This document shows positions 18,293 through 31,075 of a stretch of DNA of 64,000 nt, piece by piece. Below the pieces are notes generated by a model, which was not told the DNA's origin, did no database searches, and saw nothing but the letters and a program-made list of their open reading frames with translations. Origin of the DNA: Frankia sp. QA3 (GTDB lineage Bacteria > Actinomycetota > Actinomycetes > Frankiales > Frankiaceae); NCBI RefSeq assembly GCF_000262465.1, contig NZ_CM001489.1, forward strand, positions 4,277,851 through 4,341,850. The letters are read 5' to 3'. Position numbers and translations under genes: made by a program. Each line of letters opens with the position of its first letter. Position 1 is the first letter of the stretch.

Positions 18293-19945
18293 CTATTCGG
18301 CGGTTCGCCGCCGCAGCGCGGCGACGAACTCGCCAGCACCGATGATCGCGGCCAGGGCGATCGGCCCGATGACCGCACCGAGGTAGCGGTAGTCGAAGCC
18401 GGAGGTGACCGCGGACAGCACCAGTGTCGACACACCGGACCCGGCTGCCAGCCAGAACAACCGACCGGCCCCGGCAGGTGCGGCGGGATGCGGCGCCGGC
18501 GCCGGCCGTCCCAGATCGGACTCCGCCGCCGGTGGCGGGCCGGTGGTAGCCCCGTCGGGCCGGTCGACGTGCTGCCCGGTTCCCCGTGCCGCCCGCCGGG
18601 TCCGGATCGCCCGGATCGCCCGGCCCGCCGTGAGCAGCGACGCCGCCATGCCCGCCAGCAGGCCCAGGCCGACCAGGGGCATCGGGGCGTAGGAGAGCCT
18701 GGACCAGGCGGCGAGCAGGCCGGCCGGCGGCGAGTGCACCGCCGTGGCGACGAAGTAGCCGTCGTCGGCGTGGGCGTCGTCCGGGGGCAGCACGTTGGTG
18801 CCGCGGGTTGGCAGCTCCCAGGTGTCCGCCCGGGACGTCTTCGGGGTCTCGTACGGGACCGGGTACAGGTAGCCGGCGAGGTAACGGGCCGAGGACGTGA
18901 CGAGCGCCCACGGCTGCTCGCGCACCACCCCGCGCGCGAACGTCCCCGCGAGGTCCTCCCGCCCCGGTGGGATCTGCCGGTGGCCCTGGCGCAGCGGCGA
19001 GTCGGCGGGCCACAGGTAGCGGACCGGGGCGCCGCGCTGGCCGGCGGGCCGCGGGTCGCACAGGGTGCGCAGGTCCGCACGGGAGATCGTCGAGCAGTCG
19101 GCGAACGGCGCCACCCGCCCGTACAGGAAGAACCCGGAATGGGCGGACACCGCGAAGCCCTTGCCCTCAGCCGCGCTCCAGCCCGCGTAGGCGCCCACCG
19201 GCACGGCGGCCGCCACCACGAACGCGACGACGGGGGCCACCGCCCGCACCGGCGTCCGGTGGCCGCGGGCGGCGACCGCGTCGACCACCAGCACGACGAC
19301 GGCGACCGTCAGCGGCCCGTAGCCCACGGTCCGCACACACAGCGCCGCGCCCAGCAGCAGCCCGGCGCCCGCGGCCGCGACGGCCCGGGGCCGCTCCCAG
19401 CCCGCCAGCACCGCGACGCCGGCCGAGACGAGCACCCCGAACAGGCTGTCCGCCAGCACGAACTGGCCCAGGTCCAGCACCCACGGCGCGAGCAACGCGG
19501 GGGCCGCGGCGAGCGCGGCCAACCAGGGCCGGCGGACCGCACGCAGCGCCGCCGCGTAGAGCGCCACCGCGACGGCCAGGGTCAGCAGGTGCTGCACGAC
19601 CACGATCCGGGTCACGTGGCTGGGACCGTCGAGGATCCGCAGGAAGATCGGATAGCCGGACGGCCGCCAGTCCCCCGGCCACAGATCGCGCCAGGCCTGG
19701 TCCAGGTAGGCGGCGGAGTCCCCGAGATACATCAGCGCCGGCGGGTAGGCGACCAGTACCAGCACCCGGGCGGCGACCGCGACGGCGAGCAGGACGCCGA
19801 AGACCACGTGCCGCCGCGCCCCCCGACGGCATCCCGCCAGGGCCGCCCGCGCCCTGGTGGGGCTGGCCGAGGGCGCGTCGTCCAGGTCACCCGCGCGGTC
19901 GTCGACGACACCGGCGTCGCCCGGCACCTGACTGACGCTAACCAT
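18293..19945 (-). CDS. Polytopic membrane protein, GT-C / dolichol-phosphate-mannose glycosyltransferase-like
   Basis: Predicted 550 aa (ATG 19945 after GGGGG; an in-frame ATG 33 bp upstream is possible). A charged N-terminus of about 40 residues leads to roughly ten helices. The first external loop after helix 1 carries [16 protein letters not shown], an acidic loop like that of GT-C enzymes using polyprenyl-phosphate sugars, and [11 protein letters not shown] follows. A large external loop (about 260-370) contains [16 protein letters not shown] with two cysteines. It lies 86 bp upstream of the DUF2142-like gene on the same strand, probably in one transcript. Sugar and acceptor are unknown. 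Confidence 0.78.
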   Translation of the reverse strand: MVSVSQVPGDAGVVDDRAGDLDDAPSASPTRARAALAGCRRGARRHVVFGVLLAVAVAARVLVLVAYPPALMYLGDSAAYLDQAWRDLWPGDWRPSGYPIFLRILDGPSHVTRIVVVQHLLTLAVAVALYAAALRAVRRPWLAALAAAPALLAPWVLDLGQFVLADSLFGVLVSAGVAVLAGWERPRAVAAAGAGLLLGAALCVRTVGYGPLTVAVVVLVVDAVAARGHRTPVRAVAPVVAFVVAAAVPVGAYAGWSAAEGKGFAVSAHSGFFLYGRVAPFADCSTISRADLRTLCDPRPAGQRGAPVRYLWPADSPLRQGHRQIPPGREDLAGTFARGVVREQPWALVTSSARYLAGYLYPVPYETPKTSRADTWELPTRGTNVLPPDDAHADDGYFVATAVHSPPAGLLAAWSRLSYAPMPLVGLGLLAGMAASLLTAGRAIRAIRTRRAARGTGQHVDRPDGATTGPPPAAESDLGRPAPAPHPAAPAGAGRLFWLAAGSGVSTLVLSAVTSGFDYRYLGAVIGPIALAAIIGAGEFVAALRRRTAE

Positions 19946-19973
19946 CGCCCCCAGTCTCGCAGGCGCCCCACCC

Positions 19974-19998
19974 GCCACCCGTCACCGGACCTGCGCCG

Positions 19999-20010
<12 letters not shown>
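19974..20010. terminator. Perfect 15-bp hairpin (7-nt loop)
   Basis: Arms 19974-19988 and 19996-20010 are exact reverse complements around a 7-nt loop. There is no U-tract on either strand. It lies between the start of the minus-strand GT-C-like gene (19945) and the thioredoxin remnant, so it could be a factor-independent GC-rich terminator of a lost gene, a protein site, or a leftover of rearrangement. Confidence 0.6.
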
Positions 20011-23247
<3,237 letters not shown>

Positions 23248-23565
23248 TCCCCGCTGCCGCACGCGGCTTGCTGGTCGTAGTCCGGGTTCTGCCGCACCAT
23301 CAGCCGCCGCACCGTCCGTCATCGATCCGATACAGAATCGTGCCGAGGTTCAATGACGGTTTTCTGGCCCAGAACCGTGCTTTGGCCTCGGCACGATCTG
23401 GCCGCTATCTGGCCGCTATTTGGCCACTATCTGGCCGGGAGACCGGGGCCAGGCTGGTGGGCGGCGCAGCGGCGCGGTCCGGCGCCGGTGGCCTGCTCCC
23501 CGCAGCGACCACCCAGGACAGCGGACTTGCTCGTCCAGGCAGGCCCCGACGGGCGCAGGGCGGAC

Positions 23566-24468
23566 TCAGCCGCGCAGGTCGTCGCCGGCGAAGGCGGCAT
23601 GCAAGGCCTCGTCCCAGGGACGCAGCGGGGCGAGACCCGCGTCTAGCCACGATCGCGTGGACAGCACGGAGAAGGCCGGCCGTGCGGCGGGCCGGGGGAA
23701 GGCCTCCGTGGTCGTCGCGCTGACCGTGGCCGGGTCCAGCCCGATCTCCGTCATGATCTGGCGGGCGAATCCATACCAGGTCGTTTCGCCGGTATTCGTG
23801 CAGTGGTAGACCCCGGGCGGCGCCGACGAGGCGACGAGGTCGAGCAGGCCAGCGGCCAGATCGGCCGACCAGGTCGGCGAGCCGGTCTGGTCGGCCACGA
23901 CCGAGACCGCCCCGCGCTCCCGGGCCAGCCGGATGATCGTCTTGACGAAGTTACCGCCCGTCCGGCCATAGACCCAGGCGGTGCGGATGACGTACGAGGA
24001 CGCCGGCAGCAGGGCCCGCACGGCCTCCTCGCCCGCGAGCTTGGTCCGGCCGTACGCGCAGGCGGGACCGGTCTCGTCCCCGGTCTCGTAGGGCTTGGTC
24101 GCCCGGCCGTCGAAGACGTAGTCGGTGGACAGGTGCACCAGCGTGGCGTCGACCTCGGCGCAGGCGGCGGCGAGATGCGCGGGTCCGGTGGCGTTGACGG
24201 CGTAGGCCCCGGCCTCGTCGGCCTCCGCACCGTCCACGTCCGTCCAGGCCGCGGTGTTGACGACGACCAGGCCACCCTGGATCTTCGCCGGCCGGGCCTG
24301 GTCACGCAGGACGGCACGGACCCGCGCGGGATCGGTGATGTCCAGCTCGGCCCGGCCGAGGCCCGCCCAGGCCCGCACGGGGGAGTCCGGTTCGGCCATC
24401 CGGGCCTCGAGCAGCCGGCACAGGTCGGCGCCGAGCTGTCCGGCGGCACCGGTCACGAGAACGCGCAC
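23566..24468 (-). CDS. rmlD: dTDP-4-dehydrorhamnose reductase
   Basis: Protein of 300 aa, GTG 24468, the normal length for RmlD. It makes the last step of dTDP-L-rhamnose synthesis (NAD(P)H reduction of the 4-keto group). N-terminal nucleotide-binding motif VLVTGAAGQLG, VVNTAAWTDVDGAE, STDYVFDG, and the SDR catalytic YGRTK with neighbouring Thr/Asp. VIRTAWVYG and GNFVKTII are RmlD hallmarks. rmlA is 2 kb away; rmlB and rmlC are not in this window. Supplies rhamnose to the glycan locus. Confidence 0.94.
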   Translation of the reverse strand: MRVLVTGAAGQLGADLCRLLEARMAEPDSPVRAWAGLGRAELDITDPARVRAVLRDQARPAKIQGGLVVVNTAAWTDVDGAEADEAGAYAVNATGPAHLAAACAEVDATLVHLSTDYVFDGRATKPYETGDETGPACAYGRTKLAGEEAVRALLPASSYVIRTAWVYGRTGGNFVKTIIRLARERGAVSVVADQTGSPTWSADLAAGLLDLVASSAPPGVYHCTNTGETTWYGFARQIMTEIGLDPATVSATTTEAFPRPAARPAFSVLSTRSWLDAGLAPLRPWDEALHAAFAGDDLRG

Positions 24469-24592
24469 GGCCCGAGTCTGGCAGACCAGTCGGCGTACAT
24501 CGCGGCAGCCTCCGCCGTGCCGCACCGACAGGCCCCAGGACTGAGCAGGACCCGGGACTGAGCAGGCGGGGCCGGGCTGAGCAGGCGCCGGG

Positions 24593-26176
24593 CTAATAGG
24601 TGCAACGCGAGGTGATCTCCGTGGCAGTCGCGGCGGGGGCGGTCGGCGCCGTCGCGGTTGCCGGCACCGCGGCGCCGGCGGACGGGCCCGCCGGTGCGCC
24701 GGCGGACGTCGCCGCAACGGCGATCGTGTCCACCTCGAAAGTGGTGCCGAGGACGAGGCTTACCCGGCCGGCGGGGACGGCGGCGTCCTGCTGCAGCCGG
24801 CTGCCGGGCACGGCGGCCTGGACCGTCCGGGCGGCATCCGCCGCACCCGGGTGGTAGCGCACCTGCGTGGTACGCAGGACGCCGGCGCGCCAGGTCCGCG
24901 CCGGCCCCACCTGGAAGCCGGCCCGTTCCAGCGCGGCGGCGGCCGAGGTGGCCAGACCGCTCACCCCGGCGCCGTTGTAGACGTCGACGGCCACCTTCGC
25001 CGGGGGCACCGTCGGCGACGGGCTCACCGCCGGCACGCCGGCCCGGCTGGGCCGGCCGCGCAGCGGCGCGAGGAACTTCTCCAGCGTGATGGGCTCGTAA
25101 AGCTGAACGGAGCCGAAGCGGGGCAGCTCGCCGAGGGCGTTGCCGCCCTCGGCGGGGGTGGGCGCGTGCACCGGGATCGTCTCGAACCGGATCTGGTCGG
25201 CAGACATGCCGCGCAACCGCGTCGCGAGCGCGCGCAGGTCGTTGATGCTCGTCCCGTCGTCGACGGTGAGCGCCTTCGTCGCGGCACGCAGCAGGTTCTC
25301 CAGCCGCACCGGGTTGGTGAGCACGCCGGACGAGGTGGCCTGGGTGAACACCGCGCCGATGAACTGCTGCTGGCGGCGGATGCGGTCGAAGTCGTTGTCC
25401 GGCAGGCCGTGGCGCTGGCGCACGAACGCCAGCGCCTGCTCGCCCGACAGCCGGTTCTCGCCGACCCGGCCACGCCACTGCGACCACGGGTCGTACAGGT
25501 TGGACCTGCCCCCGCCGGGCAGCGGCTTCACGCACACGGTCACCCCGCCGACGGCGTCGGTCATCTCCTTGAAGCCGGCGAGGTCGATCGAGACGTAGTG
25601 ATCGATCTTGATGTCGGTCAAGTTCTCGATTGTCCTGATCAACAGGCTGGGGCCACCAAGGGTGATCGCCGAGTTGAGCTTGCCGCGGCCGTGGCCGGGG
25701 ATGCGCACCAGGGTGTCCCGGGGGAACGAGACCATCGTCGTCGTCCCATCCGCGTCCAGATGGGCGAGCATGGTGGTGTCCGACCGCTCGTCGGTCACCA
25801 CCCCCTGGCTTTCGTACTCGCCGCCGGTGCCGGCCCGGCTGTCCGAACCGACCAGCAGGAAGTTGCGGGTGCCGGAGGCGGCGTCCGCCGGCCGGTCGTC
25901 GCCGAGGCCGAGCCGGATGCGGTGGATCTGCGCGCCGAAGTACTCGTAGGCGGTCCAGCCGCCGATCGTGGTCACGAGGATCAGGGCCGAGAGCGCGGCG
26001 GCGAGCAGCATCAGCAACCGACCCAGCGGGGACCGCTCGCGACGGGTGTCGTGCATGGCGTGGCGCACCACCGCCCGGCGGGCCCCCGCGGAGCGGCGGC
26101 TGTGGGTCCGCCGAGATCGCCCGGCGCGACCGTCCGTCTGCGGATCGCCTGGTGGACGCGGCGGCGCCTCGGTCAC
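24593..26176 (-). CDS. LytR-CpsA-Psr (LCP) family protein with LytR_C domain
   Basis: Protein of 527 aa from GTG 26176. A basic N-terminus precedes one helix at about 50-78. The extracytoplasmic LCP domain starts with FLLVGSDSRAG and contains RSDTTML, SFPRDTLV and GGVTVCV. LCP enzymes transfer undecaprenyl-linked glycans onto peptidoglycan. The C-terminal LytR_C domain (VDVYNGAGVSGLATSAAAAL) and an Ala/Pro tail follow. It diverges from rmlA. Likely attaches a secondary wall polymer (inference). Confidence 0.92.
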   Translation of the reverse strand: MTEAPPRPPGDPQTDGRAGRSRRTHSRRSAGARRAVVRHAMHDTRRERSPLGRLLMLLAAALSALILVTTIGGWTAYEYFGAQIHRIRLGLGDDRPADAASGTRNFLLVGSDSRAGTGGEYESQGVVTDERSDTTMLAHLDADGTTTMVSFPRDTLVRIPGHGRGKLNSAITLGGPSLLIRTIENLTDIKIDHYVSIDLAGFKEMTDAVGGVTVCVKPLPGGGRSNLYDPWSQWRGRVGENRLSGEQALAFVRQRHGLPDNDFDRIRRQQQFIGAVFTQATSSGVLTNPVRLENLLRAATKALTVDDGTSINDLRALATRLRGMSADQIRFETIPVHAPTPAEGGNALGELPRFGSVQLYEPITLEKFLAPLRGRPSRAGVPAVSPSPTVPPAKVAVDVYNGAGVSGLATSAAAALERAGFQVGPARTWRAGVLRTTQVRYHPGAADAARTVQAAVPGSRLQQDAAVPAGRVSLVLGTTFEVDTIAVAATSAGAPAGPSAGAAVPATATAPTAPAATATEITSRCTY

Positions 26177-26459
26177 CGTGTCCCCCTCCCAGGCGGCCGG
26201 AGATGTGTCCCGGGCATGGCACGATCGGCCGGCCGCGCAGCGTCCCGGCCGCTGGCCCTAGCGAACCCTTCGACTACTCAACGTACCCGTATCAGCTGGC
26301 GCGCACCCGCCTCCAACCCGATGCCGTAGGAAAGACGGGCCACCGATAGGGACGTTCACCCCACCACGAGGACAAAAGGGACTAGTTTAATCCGATAACA
26401 GACGCCACACCTGTTGTTACTTTCGGTTAGTTCAAAGCGACGCGATAGAGTTTGAGATC
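26177..26459. promoter_or_regulatory. AT-rich divergent promoter region (LCP / rmlA)
   Basis: The 120 bp before rmlA are clearly AT-richer than average (ACTAGTTTAATCCGATAAC region). An inverted repeat, AACAG at 26397-26401 and CTGTT at 26411-26415, lies 45 bp before the rmlA ATG. GATAGAGT at about 26443 could be a -10. No good SD precedes the rmlA start. Confidence 0.45.
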
Positions 26460-27536
26460 ATGAAGGCCCTCGTCCTCGCCGGTGGCTCGGGAACCCGTCT
26501 GCGGCCGATCACGCACACGTCCGCCAAGCAGCTGGTTCCGGTGGCGAACAAACCGGTGCTCTTCTACGGCCTTGAGGCCATCCGGGACGCCGGCATCGTC
26601 GACGTCGGAATCATCGTCGGCGAGACGGCCGCCGAGATCGAGGCGGCGGTCGGCGACGGGTCGGCGTTCGGGATCCGCGTGACCTACATCCGCCAGGACG
26701 CGCCGCTCGGGCTCGCGCACGCGGTGCTCATCGCCCGCGACTTCCTCGCCGACGAACCGTTCGTCATGTACCTCGGGGACAACCTCATCATCGGCGGCAT
26801 CGCCGGCCTGGTCACGGAGTTCCGGCGAACCACCCCGGACGCACTGATCCTGCTGACGAAGGTGGACAATCCCTCCGCCTTCGGCGTCGCCGAACTCGGC
26901 GCGGAGGGCCGGATCGTCCGGCTGGTCGAGAAGCCGCTGGTCCCGCCGAGCAATCTCGCGCTCGTCGGCGTCTACATGTTCGGCACCGCCGTGCACGAGG
27001 CCGTGCGGTCGATCAAACCGTCGGCCCGCGGCGAACTGGAGATCACCGAGGCCATCCAGTGGCTGGTCGACGGCGGCCGCGATGTCGCCTCCCACCTGGT
27101 CGAGGGCTACTGGAAGGACACCGGCCGGCTGGCCGACATGCTGGAGACCAACCGGCACCTGCTGGAGTCGATCGAGCCCGCGATCCACGGCACCGTGGAC
27201 GCCGACAGCTCGATCGTGGGCCGGGTCGTGATCGAGGACGGCGCCTCGCTGGTCCGCTCCACCGTGCGCGGGCCGGCCATCATCGGGCGCGGCACCACCC
27301 TGGTCGACACCTACGTGGGCCCGTTCACCTCGATCTTCCATTCCTGCACGATCGAACGGACCGAGATCGAGTACTCGATCGTCCTGGAGCGGGCGACGAT
27401 CCGCGGGATCGGGCGCATCGAGGACTCGCTGATCGGTCGGGACGTCGAGGTCGTGCCCTCGGCCGCCCTGCCCAAGGCGCACCGGCTCATGCTGGGCGAC
27501 CACTCCCGCGTCTCCGTCGCCACGACGGGGACCTGA
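26460..27536 (+). CDS. rmlA: Glucose-1-phosphate thymidylyltransferase, long form
   Basis: Protein of 358 aa, ATG. The nucleotidyltransferase signature LAGGSGTRLRPITHTSAKQ is at the N-terminus, with YLGDN (metal-binding Asp), VEKP and GYWKDTGR following. Residues about 240-358 make a left-handed beta-helix of hexapeptide-like repeats, so this is the long RmlA type found in Actinobacteria and archaea rather than the 290-aa form. Product dTDP-glucose is the precursor of dTDP-rhamnose and other deoxysugars. It converges on the polytopic gene at 27568. Confidence 0.94.
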   Translation: MKALVLAGGSGTRLRPITHTSAKQLVPVANKPVLFYGLEAIRDAGIVDVGIIVGETAAEIEAAVGDGSAFGIRVTYIRQDAPLGLAHAVLIARDFLADEPFVMYLGDNLIIGGIAGLVTEFRRTTPDALILLTKVDNPSAFGVAELGAEGRIVRLVEKPLVPPSNLALVGVYMFGTAVHEAVRSIKPSARGELEITEAIQWLVDGGRDVASHLVEGYWKDTGRLADMLETNRHLLESIEPAIHGTVDADSSIVGRVVIEDGASLVRSTVRGPAIIGRGTTLVDTYVGPFTSIFHSCTIERTEIEYSIVLERATIRGIGRIEDSLIGRDVEVVPSAALPKAHRLMLGDHSRVSVATTGT

Positions 27537-27567
27537 TCGGCGCCGGCGGGATCTCGCGCGGGGCCGG

Positions 27568-29640
27568 TCAGTCCTGCGCGCCCGATCTCGCCGCGACGGG
27601 GCCGCCCGGGATGGCGGCAGCCGAGTCGGCGGCAGCAGCCGGCTCCATGGAGGCAGCCGAGTCGGCGGCGACCAGGGCCGTGGGAGCAGCGGAGTCGGCG
27701 GCAACGACCGGGGCGGCAACGACCGGGGCGGCAGCCACGGCCGGCTTCCGGCGGGCCTGCACCGCGGCGGCGGCGATGGTCCCGGCGAACAGTAGCGCGG
27801 CCAGAACGAACACGGCGATCGTCACGCCGACGGGGAACGGCGCCCAACGGCCGATGGCCGACACCACGTCCGGGATCCGCGCCGGGGTGAACGACACCCG
27901 GCGCGGCAACCAGTAGTACGAGCAGATCGCGAGCAGCGCCGCGCCCTGGATGAGCAGCGCGCCGACCAGCAGGACCAGCGGGGCCAGCCGTTCGCGCCCG
28001 GGCAACGCCCGGCGCAGGCCGAGCGCGACCACAACCCCCAGCCCGACCAGACCGAGGTAGAGGTAACGGCCCTGGACGGCGATGCCGCGGGTGTACCGCT
28101 GGTACTCTGCCCAGCTGCGCTGGCCGACCATGAGGTACGCGAACGTGACCGGCAGCAGCAGGACCACCACCCCGGCCACGAGCGACGACCGCTCGGCCCG
28201 CCCGGCGCGGTGGCGGCCGCCGACGACCGCCGTCACGCTCAGCCCGACGGCGGCGACCGTGGCGAGCACGATCGCGACCGGGGAGAGCTGCGGGGGCTCG
28301 AACATCCCGAGGCCGCCCCAGAACCTCGAGATCATCGTGCGGAAGAAGTACCAGAACCAGGTCAGGAACGAGTCGGGGAGCAGCAGCGGCTCCCGCCGCG
28401 GCGGGTTGGTCGCCCAGCCGTTGGGCTGGACGGCGTCGTACAGCAGGTAGTTACGAACCCACCACCAGCCACCGAGCGCGAGACCGAGGCCGACGGCCAG
28501 CACCGCGGGAATCCACGGCAGGGAGGCGACGGCGACCCGTAGCCGGCGCCACCGGCCCGCGCCGGGCGCCGCCGCACCCGATCCGCGCCGCCGGCCCCAC
28601 CAACCGACCAGGTAGGCGGCGACAATCATGGCCGGCAGGGTGAGCGCGAACGCCTTCGACAGCAGCGCGAGCCCCAGCCACAGCCCGGCCCACAACGCGG
28701 TGCGCCGCCGCAGATCGCCGCGCAGCACCCCGGCCAGGACCACGGTGAGCCCGCCGGTGGTAAGCATGAGGATGCCGTCGTTGTTGAAGGTGGCGCCGAC
28801 CCGGGTGAATCCGGGGATGGCCAGCGGCAGGGCGGCCGCGGCGAGCGCTGAGGGCTCACCGAGGCCGAAGCGGCGGGCGGCGAGCCAGGCCAGCAGCGGC
28901 AGCGGCGCGACGACCAGGATGTTCAGCAGGCGCAGCACGAAGACCTGCTGGTCGTAGGCCCAGTCGCCGGAGCCGGGCAGGGCGCGCAACACCACCGCCC
29001 CTGCCGCGTAGATCAGGGGTGGATGCTGCACCATCTGGTTGGACAGGCGCCCGTCGTCGACCGGCGTCGACCCGCCGAGGGCGTCGAAGGACTTCCGCTG
29101 GTCGCGCGGCGTCGGGTCGATCTCCGCGAACGGGGCAGCCCCGCGCCGCTTCCCCCCGGATTGAAACATGTCCTGATAGCGGCCGCGATCGTAGTCGTCC
29201 GAGGTCGCCGCCACCCCAGTAGCGATCATCTTCTCCCCGGGGGCGGGCCAGCCGGCGCCGTGCTGCAGGCCGTAGACCATGTCGACGTGCTGGGCCTCGT
29301 CGTAACCCGTCCAGGTGGGGTACACGAGGGCGTAGCTGAGCAGCATCGCCAGATGGACCGCGGTGATGAGCACCAGCAGCAGCGGCCCGCGCCGCACCCG
29401 GCGCGCGAGGCGAGGGCTCGGTCCCGAACCCCGAGTTCCGGATGCCGGGGACCGGTGCTCAGCCGGCCGGGGGTGCTCACCTGACCGGGGCGTGCGCGCC
29501 GCACCCGGCTGGGCCGGAACGGGGTTACCTTCGGCCGGCGTCTGCCCGGTTATGTCGGCAGCGGCCGGTTCGGCGGTGCCGGCAGCGGCCGGCCCGGCGG
29601 TGTCGGTGCGTTCGGCGGGCGTCGTCTCCGGCTCATCCAT
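27568..29640 (-). CDS. Polytopic membrane protein, DUF2142/GT-C-like (paralogue of the 16-18 kb gene)
   Basis: About 690 aa if started at ATG 29640; an upstream ATG at 29682 adds 14 residues. The N-terminus (1-85) is Ala/Thr/Pro-rich. Helix 1 (LLLVLITAVHLAMLLSYALVY) is followed by the external loop WTGYDEAQHVDMVYGLQHG, and QHPPLIYAAGAVVLRAL occurs in the next loop. Both signatures match the 16122-18206 protein and DUF2142-like families, suggesting GT-C glycosyl transfer in the envelope. About 11-12 helices. The last 60 residues are Ala-rich repeats (AADSAA) in the cytoplasmic tail. It lies just downstream of the transposase remnant. Confidence 0.78.
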   Translation of the reverse strand: MDEPETTPAERTDTAGPAAAGTAEPAAADITGQTPAEGNPVPAQPGAARTPRSGEHPRPAEHRSPASGTRGSGPSPRLARRVRRGPLLLVLITAVHLAMLLSYALVYPTWTGYDEAQHVDMVYGLQHGAGWPAPGEKMIATGVAATSDDYDRGRYQDMFQSGGKRRGAAPFAEIDPTPRDQRKSFDALGGSTPVDDGRLSNQMVQHPPLIYAAGAVVLRALPGSGDWAYDQQVFVLRLLNILVVAPLPLLAWLAARRFGLGEPSALAAAALPLAIPGFTRVGATFNNDGILMLTTGGLTVVLAGVLRGDLRRRTALWAGLWLGLALLSKAFALTLPAMIVAAYLVGWWGRRRGSGAAAPGAGRWRRLRVAVASLPWIPAVLAVGLGLALGGWWWVRNYLLYDAVQPNGWATNPPRREPLLLPDSFLTWFWYFFRTMISRFWGGLGMFEPPQLSPVAIVLATVAAVGLSVTAVVGGRHRAGRAERSSLVAGVVVLLLPVTFAYLMVGQRSWAEYQRYTRGIAVQGRYLYLGLVGLGVVVALGLRRALPGRERLAPLVLLVGALLIQGAALLAICSYYWLPRRVSFTPARIPDVVSAIGRWAPFPVGVTIAVFVLAALLFAGTIAAAAVQARRKPAVAAAPVVAAPVVAADSAAPTALVAADSAASMEPAAAADSAAAIPGGPVAARSGAQD

Positions 29641-29691
29641 GGTTGACGTCAGGGTAAACGACCGTTGCATGAGAGCGCTCAACAGTGCCGT

Positions 29692-30643
29692 TCATGCCGC
29701 CTCGCCTTGCGGTGAGGCACCCCCGGTCTTGCCGGCCGGAGCCGTGCCGGGTTCCCGTTTCACTGCCACCTGCCCCGCGAGCGGGGTCTTCTGGTCGCCT
29801 CCACGGGCGTTTACCGTCTCCGACATACTGGCGGCGACGAGGGAACGCAGGTTGACCGCGGCGTTCACATCACGGTCGATCACCAGCCCGCACGACGGGC
29901 AGACGAACATGCGATCCGACAGGGTCAGGCTTGGGTTTCGCCCGCCACAACCGGAACAGGTCCTGCTCGACGGATACCAGCGGTCCGCCACCACCAGCCG
30001 ACAGCCGTACCAGCCGGTCTTGTACCCGAGCTGGCGGCGGACCTCCGCCATCGCGGTGTCCGCGACCGCACGGGCCAGCCGCCGGTTACGGACCATCCCG
30101 GCCACGTGCAGGTCTTCCACCACGATCGCGTCATGGGTGGTCGCGAGCCGGCTGGTGAGCCTGTGCAACCCGTCCCGGCGCTGGCTGGCCACTTCACATG
30201 CCGGTCCCCGTCAGGGCCGTAGCTGCAGGTGGTGCACCGGAAGCTGGCACGGGCCCGGCCCCGCTCTGTGAACCGGGGGAAGCCGACCCGGCGGCCCCTG
30301 CCCTTCCCCGCTGCGGGAATCGCCGAAGTTCTTCAGCCCGCGGGCGAGCTGGTCCAGGCCGGCGGAGTACGCCTCCTTCGAGCACTCCGCCCACCACGGC
30401 GCCGCCGTCGCCTTGGCCCTGTTCCACTCCCGCCGCAGGGCGGGCAAGCGTCCACGGCACCACCGTCAGGTCTGCGCCGGCAACGCCGTAGGTCCTCTCC
30501 GCGTCCCGCTGCGCGAGCGCGGCCTTCACCCGGGCCAAACCCCGGTTGAAGGCGAACCGGGCCGCGCCGGCATGCCGGGATACCGCGGCGGCCTGGATGT
30601 CGTGCGGATCGAGCGCGAACCGGAACGCCTGCAGTGTCGTCAC
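29692..30643 (-). pseudogene. tnpB: Decayed IS200/IS605- or IS607-type tnpB (OrfB)
   Basis: Pieces of one TnpB read in order on the minus strand but in different frames. N-terminus from GTG 30643 (LQAFRFALDP, GAARFAFNRGLARV); middle in another frame (LRREWNRAKATAAPWW, LARGLKNF); then ERGRARASFRCTTCSYGPDGDRHVK near 30200-30260. Sequence then jumps to ASQRRDGLHRLTSRL, so about 100 residues including the first RuvC aspartate are deleted. The C-terminal part (30192-29692) is intact: VVEDLHVAGM, a four-Cys zinc ribbon (CSGCG, CPSCG) and DRDVNAAVN. No tnpA or clear element ends are visible. The element cannot encode an active nuclease. Confidence 0.88.
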
Positions 30644-31075
30644 CCGGCGGCACCGGTAGCGTCCACCCCGGCCGCGCCGCAGAGTGCCCGACTCCGTTCG
30701 CAACCACCCACTCACCAGGGTTAACACCGCGACCATAAAGCGCTACCCAGTGCTATCCGGTACTGAAACGGCAGCAGCATTCACCCCTCAGGATGGTCCC
30801 GACGACCCCGGACATCCCAGCTCTGCCGGCTCACGTCTTCGCGGCTGACCGCCGGTCGCCGTGGGCGCGTCCCGGGGCAACGCGCAACCCCAAGCTCTCC
30901 CCCACACCAGGCCCACTGGTGCTCACCCGGCAACACACAACCCACCGGGAACGGTCTAATAGATGAACCATCCCCTAAACCTCATCACTACGACGCCATC
31001 ATCACAACGGCCGCGGCGTGCGTTCCGACGGCATCACCGACGAGGACCGCCTGACCGAGGAGGGTCCGCGACCCC
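30644..31075. other. Gene-free region upstream of tnpB remnant and LCP gene
   Basis: About 430 bp with no credible coding frame. It probably contains one end of the former insertion element and the promoter of the downstream LCP gene. I could not identify terminal repeats or palindromic IS605 ends by eye. Confidence 0.5.
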
